Shown here piece after piece: positions 1 to 7,891 of a DNA stretch of 32,366 nt (positions are counted from its first letter, which is position 1; every line of letters starts with the position of its first letter). The translations under genes were made by a program, and so were the position numbers. The stretch comes from a virus. The notes under the pieces are model-generated. The model was not told where the DNA came from. It saw nothing but the letters and a program-made list of their open reading frames with translations, and searched no databases. Location of the stretch: positions 1 through 32,366 of the IMG/VR virus record IMGVR_UViG_3300017742_000055; one strand, given 5' to 3'.

Positions 1-178
1 ACTGGTTCTACTGGCGGAACAGGTGGTACAGGTCAAAAAGGCCAGAAGGGACAGACTGGTAGTACGGGTGGTACTGGTGGTACTGGTTCAAAGGGTCAGA
101 AAGGACAAAAAGGTCAGACAGGTTCTACTGGCGGAACAGGTGGTACTGGACCTACGGGACCAGCTGGACCAAACGGTG
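1..178 (+). repeat. Collagen-like (Gly-X-Y) DNA repeats
   Basis: This is degenerate 9-nt-based repetition encoding Gly-X-Y triplets. A 26-nt segment at 4-29 recurs exactly at 121-146, giving a higher-order period of 117 nt (39 residues). Lysine-rich GQK blocks alternate with Thr-rich GST/GGT blocks. The array begins before the window, so its full copy number is unknown. Such repeats commonly vary in length by recombination. Confidence 0.85.
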
Positions 179-798
179 GTAGTTCACACTATGTAAACTC
201 TGGAGATAACTATAGTAAATTTAGGTTATGGGGTAATAGTTCCACTTATTCTATTGGTATGGTATCGGGTCAAACCCATGGTGGTCTAAATGATTATGCT
301 ATGACATTCCAGATGAACAACGAAACTGATAGAGGTTGGGTATGGCGATATAGTGGTGCCGGTACGAACTATGGTGCAATGTCACTTACTACAAACGGTA
401 TAGCCTCTATTGCAGACAGATTAGCGATTGGCTATGGAGCAACTGCTACTGGTACTCCATCATCATCGTATAAACTGAGTGTTAGTGGTGTAATATATGC
501 AACAAGTAATATCATTGCATACTCTGATAGAAGAGCTAAAGAAAACATTGTTCCGGTTACAAATGCTTTAGAAAAAGTAAGCCAAATGGAAGGTGTTTAC
601 TATGACATGATAGAAGAAGAAAATGGTAAGCGTAAGATTGGTGTTATAGCCCAAGATATGATGAAGCTTTTACCAGAAGTAGTTAACTACGATCCTGATT
701 ATGACAATTATGGTGTAGATTATGGTAATATAACTGCAATACTAATTGAAGCTATTAAAGATCTTAAGGCAGAAGTTGAAGAATTAAAGAAAAAATAA
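1..798 (+). CDS. Collagen-like tail fibre/spike protein with C-terminal S74 chaperone domain (5' partial)
   Basis: The reading frame is open from the first base, so the N-terminus lies outside the window; 265 residues are visible. Residues 2-60 are about 20 Gly-X-Y triplets ([18 protein letters not shown]). Lysines at 13, 16, 31, 34 and 37 are all in the Y position and followed by Gly. A globular stretch follows, then from about residue 172 a Peptidase_S74 (intramolecular chaperone) domain. The Ser175/Lys180 pair in SDRRAKENI matches the Ser-Lys dyad of endosialidase-type chaperones, which release themselves after trimerisation, with cleavage expected just before Ser175. The C-terminus ends in a short Glu/Lys coiled coil. 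Role by family: trimeric host-contact fibre on the virion. The first in-frame ATG (259) lies inside the protein and is not the true start. The two enzymes immediately downstream suggest that the collagen part is modified. Confidence 0.9.
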   Translation, partial: TGSTGGTGGTGQKGQKGQTGSTGGTGGTGSKGQKGQKGQTGSTGGTGGTGPTGPAGPNGGSSHYVNSGDNYSKFRLWGNSSTYSIGMVSGQTHGGLNDYAMTFQMNNETDRGWVWRYSGAGTNYGAMSLTTNGIASIADRLAIGYGATATGTPSSSYKLSVSGVIYATSNIIAYSDRRAKENIVPVTNALEKVSQMEGVYYDMIEEENGKRKIGVIAQDMMKLLPEVVNYDPDYDNYGVDYGNITAILIEAIKDLKAEVEELKKK

Positions 799-801
799 CT
801 A

Positions 802-809
802 TATAAATA
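802..809 (+). promoter_or_regulatory. T4-type late promoter (TATAAATA), 5 nt before an ATG
   Basis: This is an exact TATAAATA box, recognised in T4-like phages by RNA polymerase carrying the gp55/gp33 late sigma complex. It lies just after the fibre stop codon. Five bases separate it from ATG 815, so the usual start point (box centred at -10) would fall on the A of the start codon. No Shine-Dalgarno sequence is visible. Confidence 0.75.
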
Positions 810-814
810 ATATT

Positions 815-1405
815 ATGAATATAAGTGTACCAGCATGGATTTTTAATGATGGTCACTTTTCATCTGAGTTTTGTGATGAAATTGTGACGTATTGTGATGA
901 AAATCTTGAATTAAATAAAGCAAATATTGGGCCTACGGAAGAACTTTCTACTACAAAAGATAGTGTTAGATCTTCGACCGTAGGCTTTATATATCCCGAA
1001 GATGATTATGGAAAATATATTCATGAAGTAATTCGTGATGTATTCATCCAGTACAATCAATATTTTGATTTTGTTATAGACCCATCAACAATCGAAATCC
1101 AATATACTACCTACCACGCAGAAGATAATGGCCATTATTCTTGGCATACTGATTCTTGGCATGGAACACAAGGTGATAATCCCGAAAGAAAATTAAGCAT
1201 GACTTTTCAATTATCTGACTCTTCTGACTATGAAGGCGGTGAATTTGAAACTGATCCTGCATTTATTAGTATACCTTCAGATGCAATAAAAGACAAAGGG
1301 ACAATAGTAGTATTTCCATCACTGCTTAGACATAGAGTCAATAAAATTACAAAAGGTACAAGAAGATCATTGGTTGCGTGGTGCGGAGGCCCTAATTGGC
1401 GATGA
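815..1405 (+). CDS. 2OG-Fe(II) dioxygenase, prolyl-4-hydroxylase-like
   Basis: This 196-residue protein has the double-stranded beta-helix signature of 2-oxoglutarate/Fe(II) oxygenases of the P4H type. The HxD pair is His111/Asp113 (in SWHTDSWHG), the distal ligand is His173 (in LLRHRVNKI), and Arg183/Arg184 follow in the usual 2-oxoglutarate-binding place. By family it would hydroxylate an amino-acid side chain using O2 and 2-oxoglutarate. It sits between a collagen-like fibre gene and a PLOD-like enzyme, and its stop overlaps the next start (ATGA), so a role in fibre modification is the natural inference. However, the visible collagen prolines are in X positions, not the Y positions used by classical collagen P4H, so the substrate is open. 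Start at ATG 815, directly after a late promoter, without a clear ribosome-binding site. Confidence 0.85.
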   Translation: MNISVPAWIFNDGHFSSEFCDEIVTYCDENLELNKANIGPTEELSTTKDSVRSSTVGFIYPEDDYGKYIHEVIRDVFIQYNQYFDFVIDPSTIEIQYTTYHAEDNGHYSWHTDSWHGTQGDNPERKLSMTFQLSDSSDYEGGEFETDPAFISIPSDAIKDKGTIVVFPSLLRHRVNKITKGTRRSLVAWCGGPNWR

Positions 1406-3273
1406 AAAAAATAGTTATAAACTTACCAAGAAGAAATGACAGAAAGGCTCATTTCATTGAAAATAATAAAACTTTGTCTGATTATGAATGGTTAGAAGCC
1501 ATTGATGGTAAACAAATAACACATGATGACTTATTAAGATCAGGCGCTGATACCAATAAGTTTTGGCGTGATCCGTTTAAAAATAGAAAATTGACACACG
1601 GTGAAGTGGGTTGTTTATTATCTCATCGGGAAGCTTGGGCTAAAGTAGCAAACCAAGATGAACCTGTTATGATTATTGAAGATGATGCTATAGCACTTGA
1701 CAACTACGATGAAGAGTATTATGAATCATTAGCTAAGGAATATAATTTAATTTATTTGCAGCGAAATGAAAACGAACCAGAAAATGTAACTTCTATCAAT
1801 GATAAGATAGAAATTCCAGCATATCCGTATAACTTAACTGCATATGTATTAACACCAGAAGCTGCTATCATATTGTTATCTACTGACATTTTTACTAATA
1901 TTATTCCTAATGATGAGTATGTTCCTTTAATGTTAGATAAGCTTAACCCATGTGCGTTAAAAGAAGATTCATTTACTCAAGCATCAAGAGATAAACTTGG
2001 ATCTGATTTAGAACCATATGATGAATCAGATTGGTTTATTGATTTTAGAGTGCACCCAGTTACAGTTGGTACTGATCGTAAACAATTTGTTAATATGATG
2101 ACATCCGCCAATAAGTTTGGCATATATCCAGTTAATTTAGGTAATAATGTTGACTGGGAAGGAACCGATATGGTTGGTCCTGGCGGAGGTCATAAAGTAA
2201 ATTTATTAAGGGAATATATTAAAGATTTACCAGACCATGATGTAGTTTTATTTACAGATGCATATGACGTTTTATACAATGATGATTTAGAAACAATCAC
2301 TAGACGTTACGTTGGGTATAATAAAAAGATAGTATTTTCTGCTGAAGCACAATGTTGGCCAGATGAATCAATTGCTGAAGAATTTAAAGCTATAGTTCGA
2401 ACTGAAGAGCAAACAAATAAGTACGAATATTTAAATAGTGGAACTTTTATTGGTCAAGTAAAAGAATTAAAGGCAATGCTTGCCGATACGGTTGATAACG
2501 ACGGAGATGACCAGTTATATTACCAAAGGTTATTTTTATCTAATAAGTATGATGCTATATTAGATTATGAGGGATATATTTTTCAGTGTCATGAACCAGA
2601 AACTCAAATTATGCACAATGGACAATATTATAATCCTATTACTAACTGCTGTCCAGCAATTTATCATGGCAATGGCGGCGATTTTGCTAAGACAAAATTA
2701 AATGAATTGACATTTAAAAGTCCTATGATTTACTTGCCAGTTTACAAGAATATTGATGTTATAAGCCAAGATATGTTTGTAGTTGATTTTATGACACAGG
2801 CACATTGTGAGTATTTAATAGAAGAAGCTGATAAACATGGCGGTTGGGGTAGTTTGTCATATGATAAATTCCCAGCACAAGAAATACGAATGAAAGAACT
2901 TGGCTTGTGGGATGAGTTAGAAGCACATTGGAAAAAACACTTATACCCAGCGATTGAACAATTCTGGAAACCAATGGAAATGTATGGATTACGTGATGCA
3001 TTTGTAATGCGTTATGCAACGGATACGCAAACAAAATTAAATATGCATACAGATGCTAGTCTTGTTACTGGTTCGGTTAAGTTAAATGAAGATTATGAAG
3101 GTGCTGAATTAATCTTCCCTAGACAAAACATTAAAAATACTGACATTCCGGTTGGTAAAGCAATAATGTTTCCAGGTCAGGTTACTCACGGCCACGCATG
3201 CACTGAATTAACTAAGGGTGTTAAATATAGTTTAACTATGTGGTCTAGTCGATATCCTGGAGATATTTTGTAA
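1402..3273 (+). CDS. Three-domain collagen-type glycosyltransferase / lysyl hydroxylase (GT25 + LH3-like GT + PLOD-like 2OG oxygenase)
   Basis: The protein has 623 residues and the start is ATG 1402 by ATGA overlap; an in-frame TTG at 1396 is less likely. Residues 1-190 resemble GT25 (LPS/collagen galactosyltransferase) enzymes: KKIVINLPRRNDR at the start, GEVGCLLSHREAW, and the acidic EDDA motif at 93-96. Residues 230-430 match the glycosyltransferase domain of human lysyl hydroxylase 3. GGGHKVNLL is followed by FTDAYDVLY with Asp286/Asp289, and by HGNG with His422, which correspond to the Mn/UDP-sugar ligands D112, D115 and H253 of LH3. Residues 450-623 match the PLOD 2OG-Fe(II) hydroxylase: His549/Asp551 and distal His598. 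The 2-oxoglutarate anchor (Arg729 in LH3) aligns with Lys608 here. Predicted role: hydroxylate Lys in X-Lys-Gly and add sugars to it, with the fibre collagen upstream as the likely target. Family assignment is from recognised motifs; the substrate is inferred. Confidence 0.88.
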   Translation: MKKIVINLPRRNDRKAHFIENNKTLSDYEWLEAIDGKQITHDDLLRSGADTNKFWRDPFKNRKLTHGEVGCLLSHREAWAKVANQDEPVMIIEDDAIALDNYDEEYYESLAKEYNLIYLQRNENEPENVTSINDKIEIPAYPYNLTAYVLTPEAAIILLSTDIFTNIIPNDEYVPLMLDKLNPCALKEDSFTQASRDKLGSDLEPYDESDWFIDFRVHPVTVGTDRKQFVNMMTSANKFGIYPVNLGNNVDWEGTDMVGPGGGHKVNLLREYIKDLPDHDVVLFTDAYDVLYNDDLETITRRYVGYNKKIVFSAEAQCWPDESIAEEFKAIVRTEEQTNKYEYLNSGTFIGQVKELKAMLADTVDNDGDDQLYYQRLFLSNKYDAILDYEGYIFQCHEPETQIMHNGQYYNPITNCCPAIYHGNGGDFAKTKLNELTFKSPMIYLPVYKNIDVISQDMFVVDFMTQAHCEYLIEEADKHGGWGSLSYDKFPAQEIRMKELGLWDELEAHWKKHLYPAIEQFWKPMEMYGLRDAFVMRYATDTQTKLNMHTDASLVTGSVKLNEDYEGAELIFPRQNIKNTDIPVGKAIMFPGQVTHGHACTELTKGVKYSLTMWSSRYPGDIL

Positions 3274-3290
3274 ACTTGGATTAAATTTGT

Positions 3291-3307
3291 TATAAATAGT
3301 ATAAATA
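3291..3307 (+). promoter_or_regulatory. Tandem T4-type late promoters
   Basis: Two exact TATAAATA boxes, at 3291-3298 and 3300-3307, are offset by 9 nt. The second continues CTATT, the full T4 late consensus. They face the gene 13 start at 3330, giving leaders of roughly 17-26 nt that carry the GAGG ribosome-binding site. They should drive the neck-terminase block. Confidence 0.85.
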
Positions 3308-3329
3308 CTATTATAATAGAGGTATTAAA

Positions 3330-4079
3330 ATGGCAAAACCAAATAGCAGACAGACGCTTATAGACTATTGTTTAAGGTCTTTAGGCGCACCTGTCATTGA
3401 AATAAATATCGATGAAGATCAGATTGATGATAGAATAGACGAAGGTCTACAATTCTACCAACACTATCATGCTGATGCCATTGAAAAAGTATTTCTAAAA
3501 CATCAGATTACTCAGACAGATATTGATAATAAGTATATTCCTATTCCTGAATTAGTCACCGATGTTATTAGATTAATGCCTATCAGAGATCCATCATCGT
3601 CTAGCGGTATGTTTGATATTAAATACCAAATGCACCTGAATGACATGTTTGCTCTTGGATATATGGGTTCATTATTAGAATACTCAATGGCCAGAGAATA
3701 TCTTTCTACGTTAGACATGTTAATCGATTCTAAAAATAAGTTTACTAACTTTGATAGACACATGGATCAACTTAGAATAGATATGAATTGGGGTGACGAA
3801 GTAGTAGTTGGTGATTATGTTGTCGTTGAAGCATATAGAATTATTGACCCAGATACATTTACTGACGTTTATAACGATTACTACTTAAAGAAATATTGTA
3901 CAGCATTGTTGAAAAAGCAATGGGGCGCAAACCTAATTAAATTTGAAGGCATGGTAATGCCTGGCGGTGTTACGTTTAATGGTCGTCAACTATTTGATGA
4001 CGCAAACGAAGAACTACAAAAATTAGAAGAAGAAGTCAGATTAAACTGGGAACAACCAGTTGACTTTTACGTGGGGTAA
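3330..4079 (+). CDS. 13: Neck protein gp13
   Basis: This 249-residue protein resembles the T4-like gp13 neck protein, which with gp14 closes the filled head and forms the site where the tail joins. The N-terminus (TLIDYCLRSLGAPVIEINI) and the following helix-rich part match the conserved gp13 opening, where a 'Y..LGAPV' signature precedes a DDRIDEGLQFYQ helix. It is shorter than T4 gp13 (309 residues), as is common in marine relatives. It is preceded by AATAGAGG as ribosome-binding site and by tandem late promoters. Gene 14 starts 4 nt after the stop, so the two are co-translated, in line with equal use in the neck. Confidence 0.88.
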   Translation: MAKPNSRQTLIDYCLRSLGAPVIEINIDEDQIDDRIDEGLQFYQHYHADAIEKVFLKHQITQTDIDNKYIPIPELVTDVIRLMPIRDPSSSSGMFDIKYQMHLNDMFALGYMGSLLEYSMAREYLSTLDMLIDSKNKFTNFDRHMDQLRIDMNWGDEVVVGDYVVVEAYRIIDPDTFTDVYNDYYLKKYCTALLKKQWGANLIKFEGMVMPGGVTFNGRQLFDDANEELQKLEEEVRLNWEQPVDFYVG

Positions 4080-4083
4080 TTAA

Positions 4084-5022
4084 ATGCCTAGAAATGTATA
4101 TTTTAGCCAGGCTGTCAGATCAGAGCAGAATCTTTACGAAGATTTGGTTATAGAATCACTTAAAATATTCGGTCAAGACGTATATTATATACCTCGTACG
4201 CTTGTTAACCGTGATGATATTTTAGGCGAAGATCCTGCTGGATCATTCGATGATGCTTATCTAATGGAAGCATATATTGAAAATGTTGATGGCTTCGAAG
4301 GTGCCGGAGACTTATACCAGAAATTTGGTATTGAAGTTCGGGACGAGGCTAGTTTTGTCATTTCTCGTAGAGTATGGAATAGTAATATAGGCTCTTTTGA
4401 ATCATTAGATAAGCCAAGAGAAGGTGATCTGTTATTCTTGCCTATGACCAACTCATTCTTTGAGATTACTTTTGTAGAAGATGATAAGCCATTTTATCAA
4501 TTATCAAACTTACCAGTCTACAAACTTACATGTTCGTTGTTTGAATATAATGATGAGCTATTTGATACTGGTGTCGGTGAAATTGACCGTAAGCTTGGCG
4601 ATGAAGCTTATCAACTAGTTATAGACTATAGCACTACAAATAATAATCATTTCGCTGAAGGTGAAGTAGTTACACAAACTTTGCAAACCGCTGCAGAAGC
4701 GCCTGATGGAAGTACTGTTATTACTATATCTGGTACAGTACAAACTATAGAAAAAACATCAGACACGGCTGGTAAATTATCATTATCTAATATTGGTGTC
4801 ACCGGTACAGATGAATACAAAGACTTTATTATATCTGGTGTAAAAACTTTAGTTGGTTCTGAAACTAATAATACTGCACCGATTACAAAGATATATGGTC
4901 TTGATGACGGCGCAGATAACTTTATGCCTGAAGATTCTAGTGCCCAAAACGTTGCTTTTGAAATAGATGCCGATAACTTTATCGACTTTACAGAATCCAA
5001 CCCATTTGGAGATCCATTCTAA
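4084..5022 (+). CDS. 14: Neck protein gp14
   Basis: This 312-residue protein matches T4-like gp14. The N-terminal block (MPRNVYFSQAVRSEQNLYED), then LVIESLKIFGQDVYYIPR and the RRVWNSN region, are characteristic. gp14 binds gp13 to form the connector between head and tail. The C-terminal third (about 185-312) is Thr/Asp-rich and looks like an added beta-rich segment. T4 gp14 has 256 residues, so this one is longer. It lies between 13 and 15, and its stop overlaps the gene 15 start (TAATG). Expression is late, from the promoters before gene 13. Confidence 0.88.
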   Translation: MPRNVYFSQAVRSEQNLYEDLVIESLKIFGQDVYYIPRTLVNRDDILGEDPAGSFDDAYLMEAYIENVDGFEGAGDLYQKFGIEVRDEASFVISRRVWNSNIGSFESLDKPREGDLLFLPMTNSFFEITFVEDDKPFYQLSNLPVYKLTCSLFEYNDELFDTGVGEIDRKLGDEAYQLVIDYSTTNNNHFAEGEVVTQTLQTAAEAPDGSTVITISGTVQTIEKTSDTAGKLSLSNIGVTGTDEYKDFIISGVKTLVGSETNNTAPITKIYGLDDGADNFMPEDSSAQNVAFEIDADNFIDFTESNPFGDPF

Positions 5023-5786
5023 TGTTCGGTACTCATTTTTATCACGCAACAATGCGTAAATCAGTTGCTGTCTTTGGTACACTTTTTAATAATATTAGTG
5101 TAGTCAGAAAGGCAAGTGCTAATTCAACATCAAGTCAAGTTAAGGTTCCTCTTGCATATGGACCTAAACAAAAGTTTTTAGCTAGACTGGATCAAGAGAC
5201 CGGTTTTGATCAACCTATTTCCCTTAAGCTTCCACGTATGGCTTTTGAAATTACATCGCTAGCGCTAGATACTACACAGAAATTAAATAAGCTAAATAGA
5301 ATTGTAGAATCGCATGGTAGTGATGCTACTAAGAAGAAAACTATTAAGCATTATACTTCATATGATATTGGTATGTCGTTGTATATTATGGCTAAAAACC
5401 AAGATGATGGTTTACAGATTATGGAACAAATACTTCCATACTTCCAGCCAGATTATACGGTTTCAATTAAACCAGTTGATGGTTTTGATTTTAAACAAGA
5501 CGTGCCTATTATTTTAGAAGGTGTAAATATACAAGATGAATATGAAGGTGATCTTGCTACTAGGCGAGTTCTCATATATCAACTTGACTTTACCATGAAA
5601 ATGAAGTTCTATGGCCCAACCGCAGACCAAGGACTTATCAGGGAAATCAATATTGATTTTGAAAAGTTTGGAACTCAGAATGATTCCAATAGACTTGAGG
5701 AAATGGATTTTACAGTCGGTAACACTGATACTGATAGCAGCTACACAGTTACAGTAACGATTGATAATGATCCAGATATAGGTTAA
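5022..5786 (+). CDS. 15: Tail sheath terminator/stabiliser gp15
   Basis: This 254-residue protein is recognised as T4-like gp15, the hexameric ring that caps the tail and fixes the sheath end for head joining. The N-terminus (MFGTHFYHATMRKSVAVFG) and the KLPRMAFEI segment are typical of the family, and T4 gp15 is of similar size (272 residues). The start codon overlaps the gene 14 stop (TAATG), so translation is probably coupled. Gene 16 begins 1 nt after its stop. Confidence 0.88.
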   Translation: MFGTHFYHATMRKSVAVFGTLFNNISVVRKASANSTSSQVKVPLAYGPKQKFLARLDQETGFDQPISLKLPRMAFEITSLALDTTQKLNKLNRIVESHGSDATKKKTIKHYTSYDIGMSLYIMAKNQDDGLQIMEQILPYFQPDYTVSIKPVDGFDFKQDVPIILEGVNIQDEYEGDLATRRVLIYQLDFTMKMKFYGPTADQGLIREINIDFEKFGTQNDSNRLEEMDFTVGNTDTDSSYTVTVTIDNDPDIG

Positions 5787-5787
5787 T

Positions 5788-6207
5788 ATGGATAAATTAG
5801 ATAAAATGAGGAATAGCCTCGAAAAGAATCTGCCTGCAAAAAGTGTTAATCTTGAAACAAAAGATAAGACTGATATAAGGGACGATTATGAATTTTCTCG
5901 AGACACCTATCGTGATTTGATTAGGACTGGAACCCTTTCACTTGACTCATTGGCTGAATTAGCTCGTGAGTCAGAACACCCACGCGCATTCGAAGTTTTA
6001 TCTAGGTCTATTAAAGATATTGCTGATACTACAGAAAAATTAATGGCGCTTCAGAAGTCTAAGAAAGAATTAGACAAAGAAGACAATGAAAAAGAAGAAG
6101 CAAAGCAAATCACTAATAACAATGTATTTGTTGGTTCTACTACAGAACTACAAAGAATGTTACAGCAAGACAAAGAGAAGCTAATCGATGCAAAGGATCA
6201 AGAATAG
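5788..6207 (+). CDS. 16: Small terminase subunit gp16
   Basis: This 139-residue, highly charged and mostly helical protein occupies the gp16 slot before the large terminase. The central part (SRDTYRDLIRTGTLSLDSLAELARESEHPRA, about 38-70) matches marine T4-like gp16. A Lys/Glu-rich helix (about 80-110) suggests the coiled-coil oligomerisation seen in this family. gp16 regulates gp17 in packaging concatemeric DNA. The large-subunit start lies 20 nt inside its 3' end in another frame, indicating translational coupling. Confidence 0.85.
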   Translation: MDKLDKMRNSLEKNLPAKSVNLETKDKTDIRDDYEFSRDTYRDLIRTGTLSLDSLAELARESEHPRAFEVLSRSIKDIADTTEKLMALQKSKKELDKEDNEKEEAKQITNNNVFVGSTTELQRMLQQDKEKLIDAKDQE

Positions 6208-7798
6208 CGAATTTGGTTATCTAGGCAATCCGCAAGTTAAGCGCGATGGTGTAGAAACACAATTCACTAAAGAAGAAGTACTCGAATATGCTAAGTGTAT
6301 GCAGAATCCGTCGTACTTTGCTAGAACTTATTTAAAAGTTATCTCGCTTGATGCTGGATTAGTGCCATTTAATCTGTATGAATATCAAGAAAAAATGTTT
6401 AATCATTTTAATGAAAACAGATTTTCAGTTGTTCTTGCATGTCGTCAGTCTGGTAAATCAATATCGTCTGTTGCGTATCTATTGTGGTATGCATGTTTTC
6501 ATCCAGAAAAAACAATTGCGGTACTAGCTAACAAAGGTGCAACAGCACGTGAAATGTTAGCACGTATTACTTTGATGTTAGAAAACCTACCATTCTTTTT
6601 ACAGCCAGGTTGTAAGGCATTAAACAAAGGTTCTATAGAATTTAGTAATAATTCAAAGATTGTGGCGGCAGCAACGTCTGGTTCTTCTATTCGTGGTCTA
6701 TCCATTAACTTACTATTCCTTGATGAATTTGCATTCATTGAAAACGATGCAACATTTTATACATCGACATATCCTGTAGTTTCTTCTGGTAAAGATACAA
6801 AGATTATTATTACGTCTACAGCTAATGGCATCGGTAACGTATATCATAAAATATGGGAAGGAGCTACACAAGGAACTAATGAATTTAAGCCATTCCGAGT
6901 TGACTGGTGGGATGTCCCTGGTCGTGATGAAGAGTGGAAAAGACAAACAATTGCTAACACTTCACAAATACAGTTTAACCAAGAATTTGGTAATGAATTC
7001 CATGGCCGTGGTAATACGCTAATTGATGCTAATCATTTATTAGATCAAAAAGCTGTTGACCCAGTATTGCATAAAGAAAATATAAATCTTTATAAAGAAC
7101 CTACAAAAGGCCATGAGTATATAATGTGTGTTGATGTGGCTAAAGGACGTGGCCAAGACTATTCTACGTTTAACATTATAGACGTTTCTAGTCAACCATT
7201 TGAGCAGGTTGCGACATTTAGGGATAATACGCTGTCACCTATGCTATTTCCTGACATTATATATAAGTATGCCAAAACATATAATGATGCATATGTAGTT
7301 ATCGAAAGTAATGACCAAGGTGCAGTTGTTTGTAATGGCTTATATTATGATTTAGAATATGAAAACATTTTTGTTGAATCTTCTATAAAAAGTAATGCTA
7401 TTGGTGTTACTATGACAAGAAGAGTGAAACGTATAGGTTGTTCTACTATAAAGGATTTAATAGAACAAAGAAAACTAAGAGTTTATGATGCTGAAACAAT
7501 CTTAGAAATGTCAACTTTTGTGGCAAAAGGTACTTCATACCAAGCTTCGCCGCCTAATCATGACGATTTAATGATGAATTTAGTATTATTTGGCTGGTTT
7601 ACTTCTACGGATGTTTTCGAGAATATAACTGATATTTCTGTAAAGAATTTGTTATATAAGGAAAGATTAGCATCTATACAAGATGACATGATTCCATTTG
7701 GTTTCATTGACAATGGTATTTCGGAAGATGATGACCAGCGAAGTGATGATATGCCAGAAGATGGCAATGTTTGGTTTGAAACCGAATGGAGAAGGTAA
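6188..7798 (+). CDS. 17: Large terminase subunit gp17 (packaging ATPase/nuclease)
   Basis: This 536-residue protein is the T4-like motor that cuts and translocates DNA into the prohead. Walker A is CRQSGKSIS (residues 85-93), and Walker B with the catalytic acid is LLFLDEFAF (Asp179/Glu180). ITSTANG at about 208 is the coupling motif. The C-terminal RNase H-like nuclease shows its acidic residues in CVDVAKGRGQDYS, VIESNDQGA and NHDDLMMNL. Length is close to the family norm (T4: 610). Start ATG 6188 overlaps gene 16 by 20 nt; no better start with the conserved N-terminus exists downstream. Confidence 0.95.
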   Translation: MQRIKNSEFGYLGNPQVKRDGVETQFTKEEVLEYAKCMQNPSYFARTYLKVISLDAGLVPFNLYEYQEKMFNHFNENRFSVVLACRQSGKSISSVAYLLWYACFHPEKTIAVLANKGATAREMLARITLMLENLPFFLQPGCKALNKGSIEFSNNSKIVAAATSGSSIRGLSINLLFLDEFAFIENDATFYTSTYPVVSSGKDTKIIITSTANGIGNVYHKIWEGATQGTNEFKPFRVDWWDVPGRDEEWKRQTIANTSQIQFNQEFGNEFHGRGNTLIDANHLLDQKAVDPVLHKENINLYKEPTKGHEYIMCVDVAKGRGQDYSTFNIIDVSSQPFEQVATFRDNTLSPMLFPDIIYKYAKTYNDAYVVIESNDQGAVVCNGLYYDLEYENIFVESSIKSNAIGVTMTRRVKRIGCSTIKDLIEQRKLRVYDAETILEMSTFVAKGTSYQASPPNHDDLMMNLVLFGWFTSTDVFENITDISVKNLLYKERLASIQDDMIPFGFIDNGISEDDDQRSDDMPEDGNVWFETEWRR

Positions 7799-7820
7799 GT
7801 TTCGCTAGGATATGTTTATT

Positions 7821-7828
7821 TATAAATA
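7821..7828 (+). promoter_or_regulatory. T4-type late promoter before gene 18
   Basis: Exact TATAAATA in the 93-nt gap between genes 17 and 18. The expected transcript start is near 7834, leaving a leader of about 58 nt with GCGAGGA as ribosome-binding site before ATG 7892. It gives the abundant sheath and tube genes their own late transcript. Confidence 0.85.
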
Positions 7829-7891
7829 TAACCAGTGAAGATAAACGTATTATGAAACTTATTAAATAACTCAATTTGCGAGGATAAAGCG

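Noticed and set aside
1-178. CRISPR-like repeat array
   Set aside because: The repeats are in-frame Gly-X-Y codons without unique spacers of constant length.
1396-1401. Upstream TTG start for the collagen enzyme
   Set aside because: ATG 1402 gives the standard ATGA overlap with the preceding stop and begins directly at the conserved GT25 N-terminus.
4647-5000. Long minus-strand frames such as those opposite genes 14, 18 and 23
   Set aside because: They are shadows of strongly conserved plus-strand genes, with no promoter, ribosome-binding site or recognisable product.
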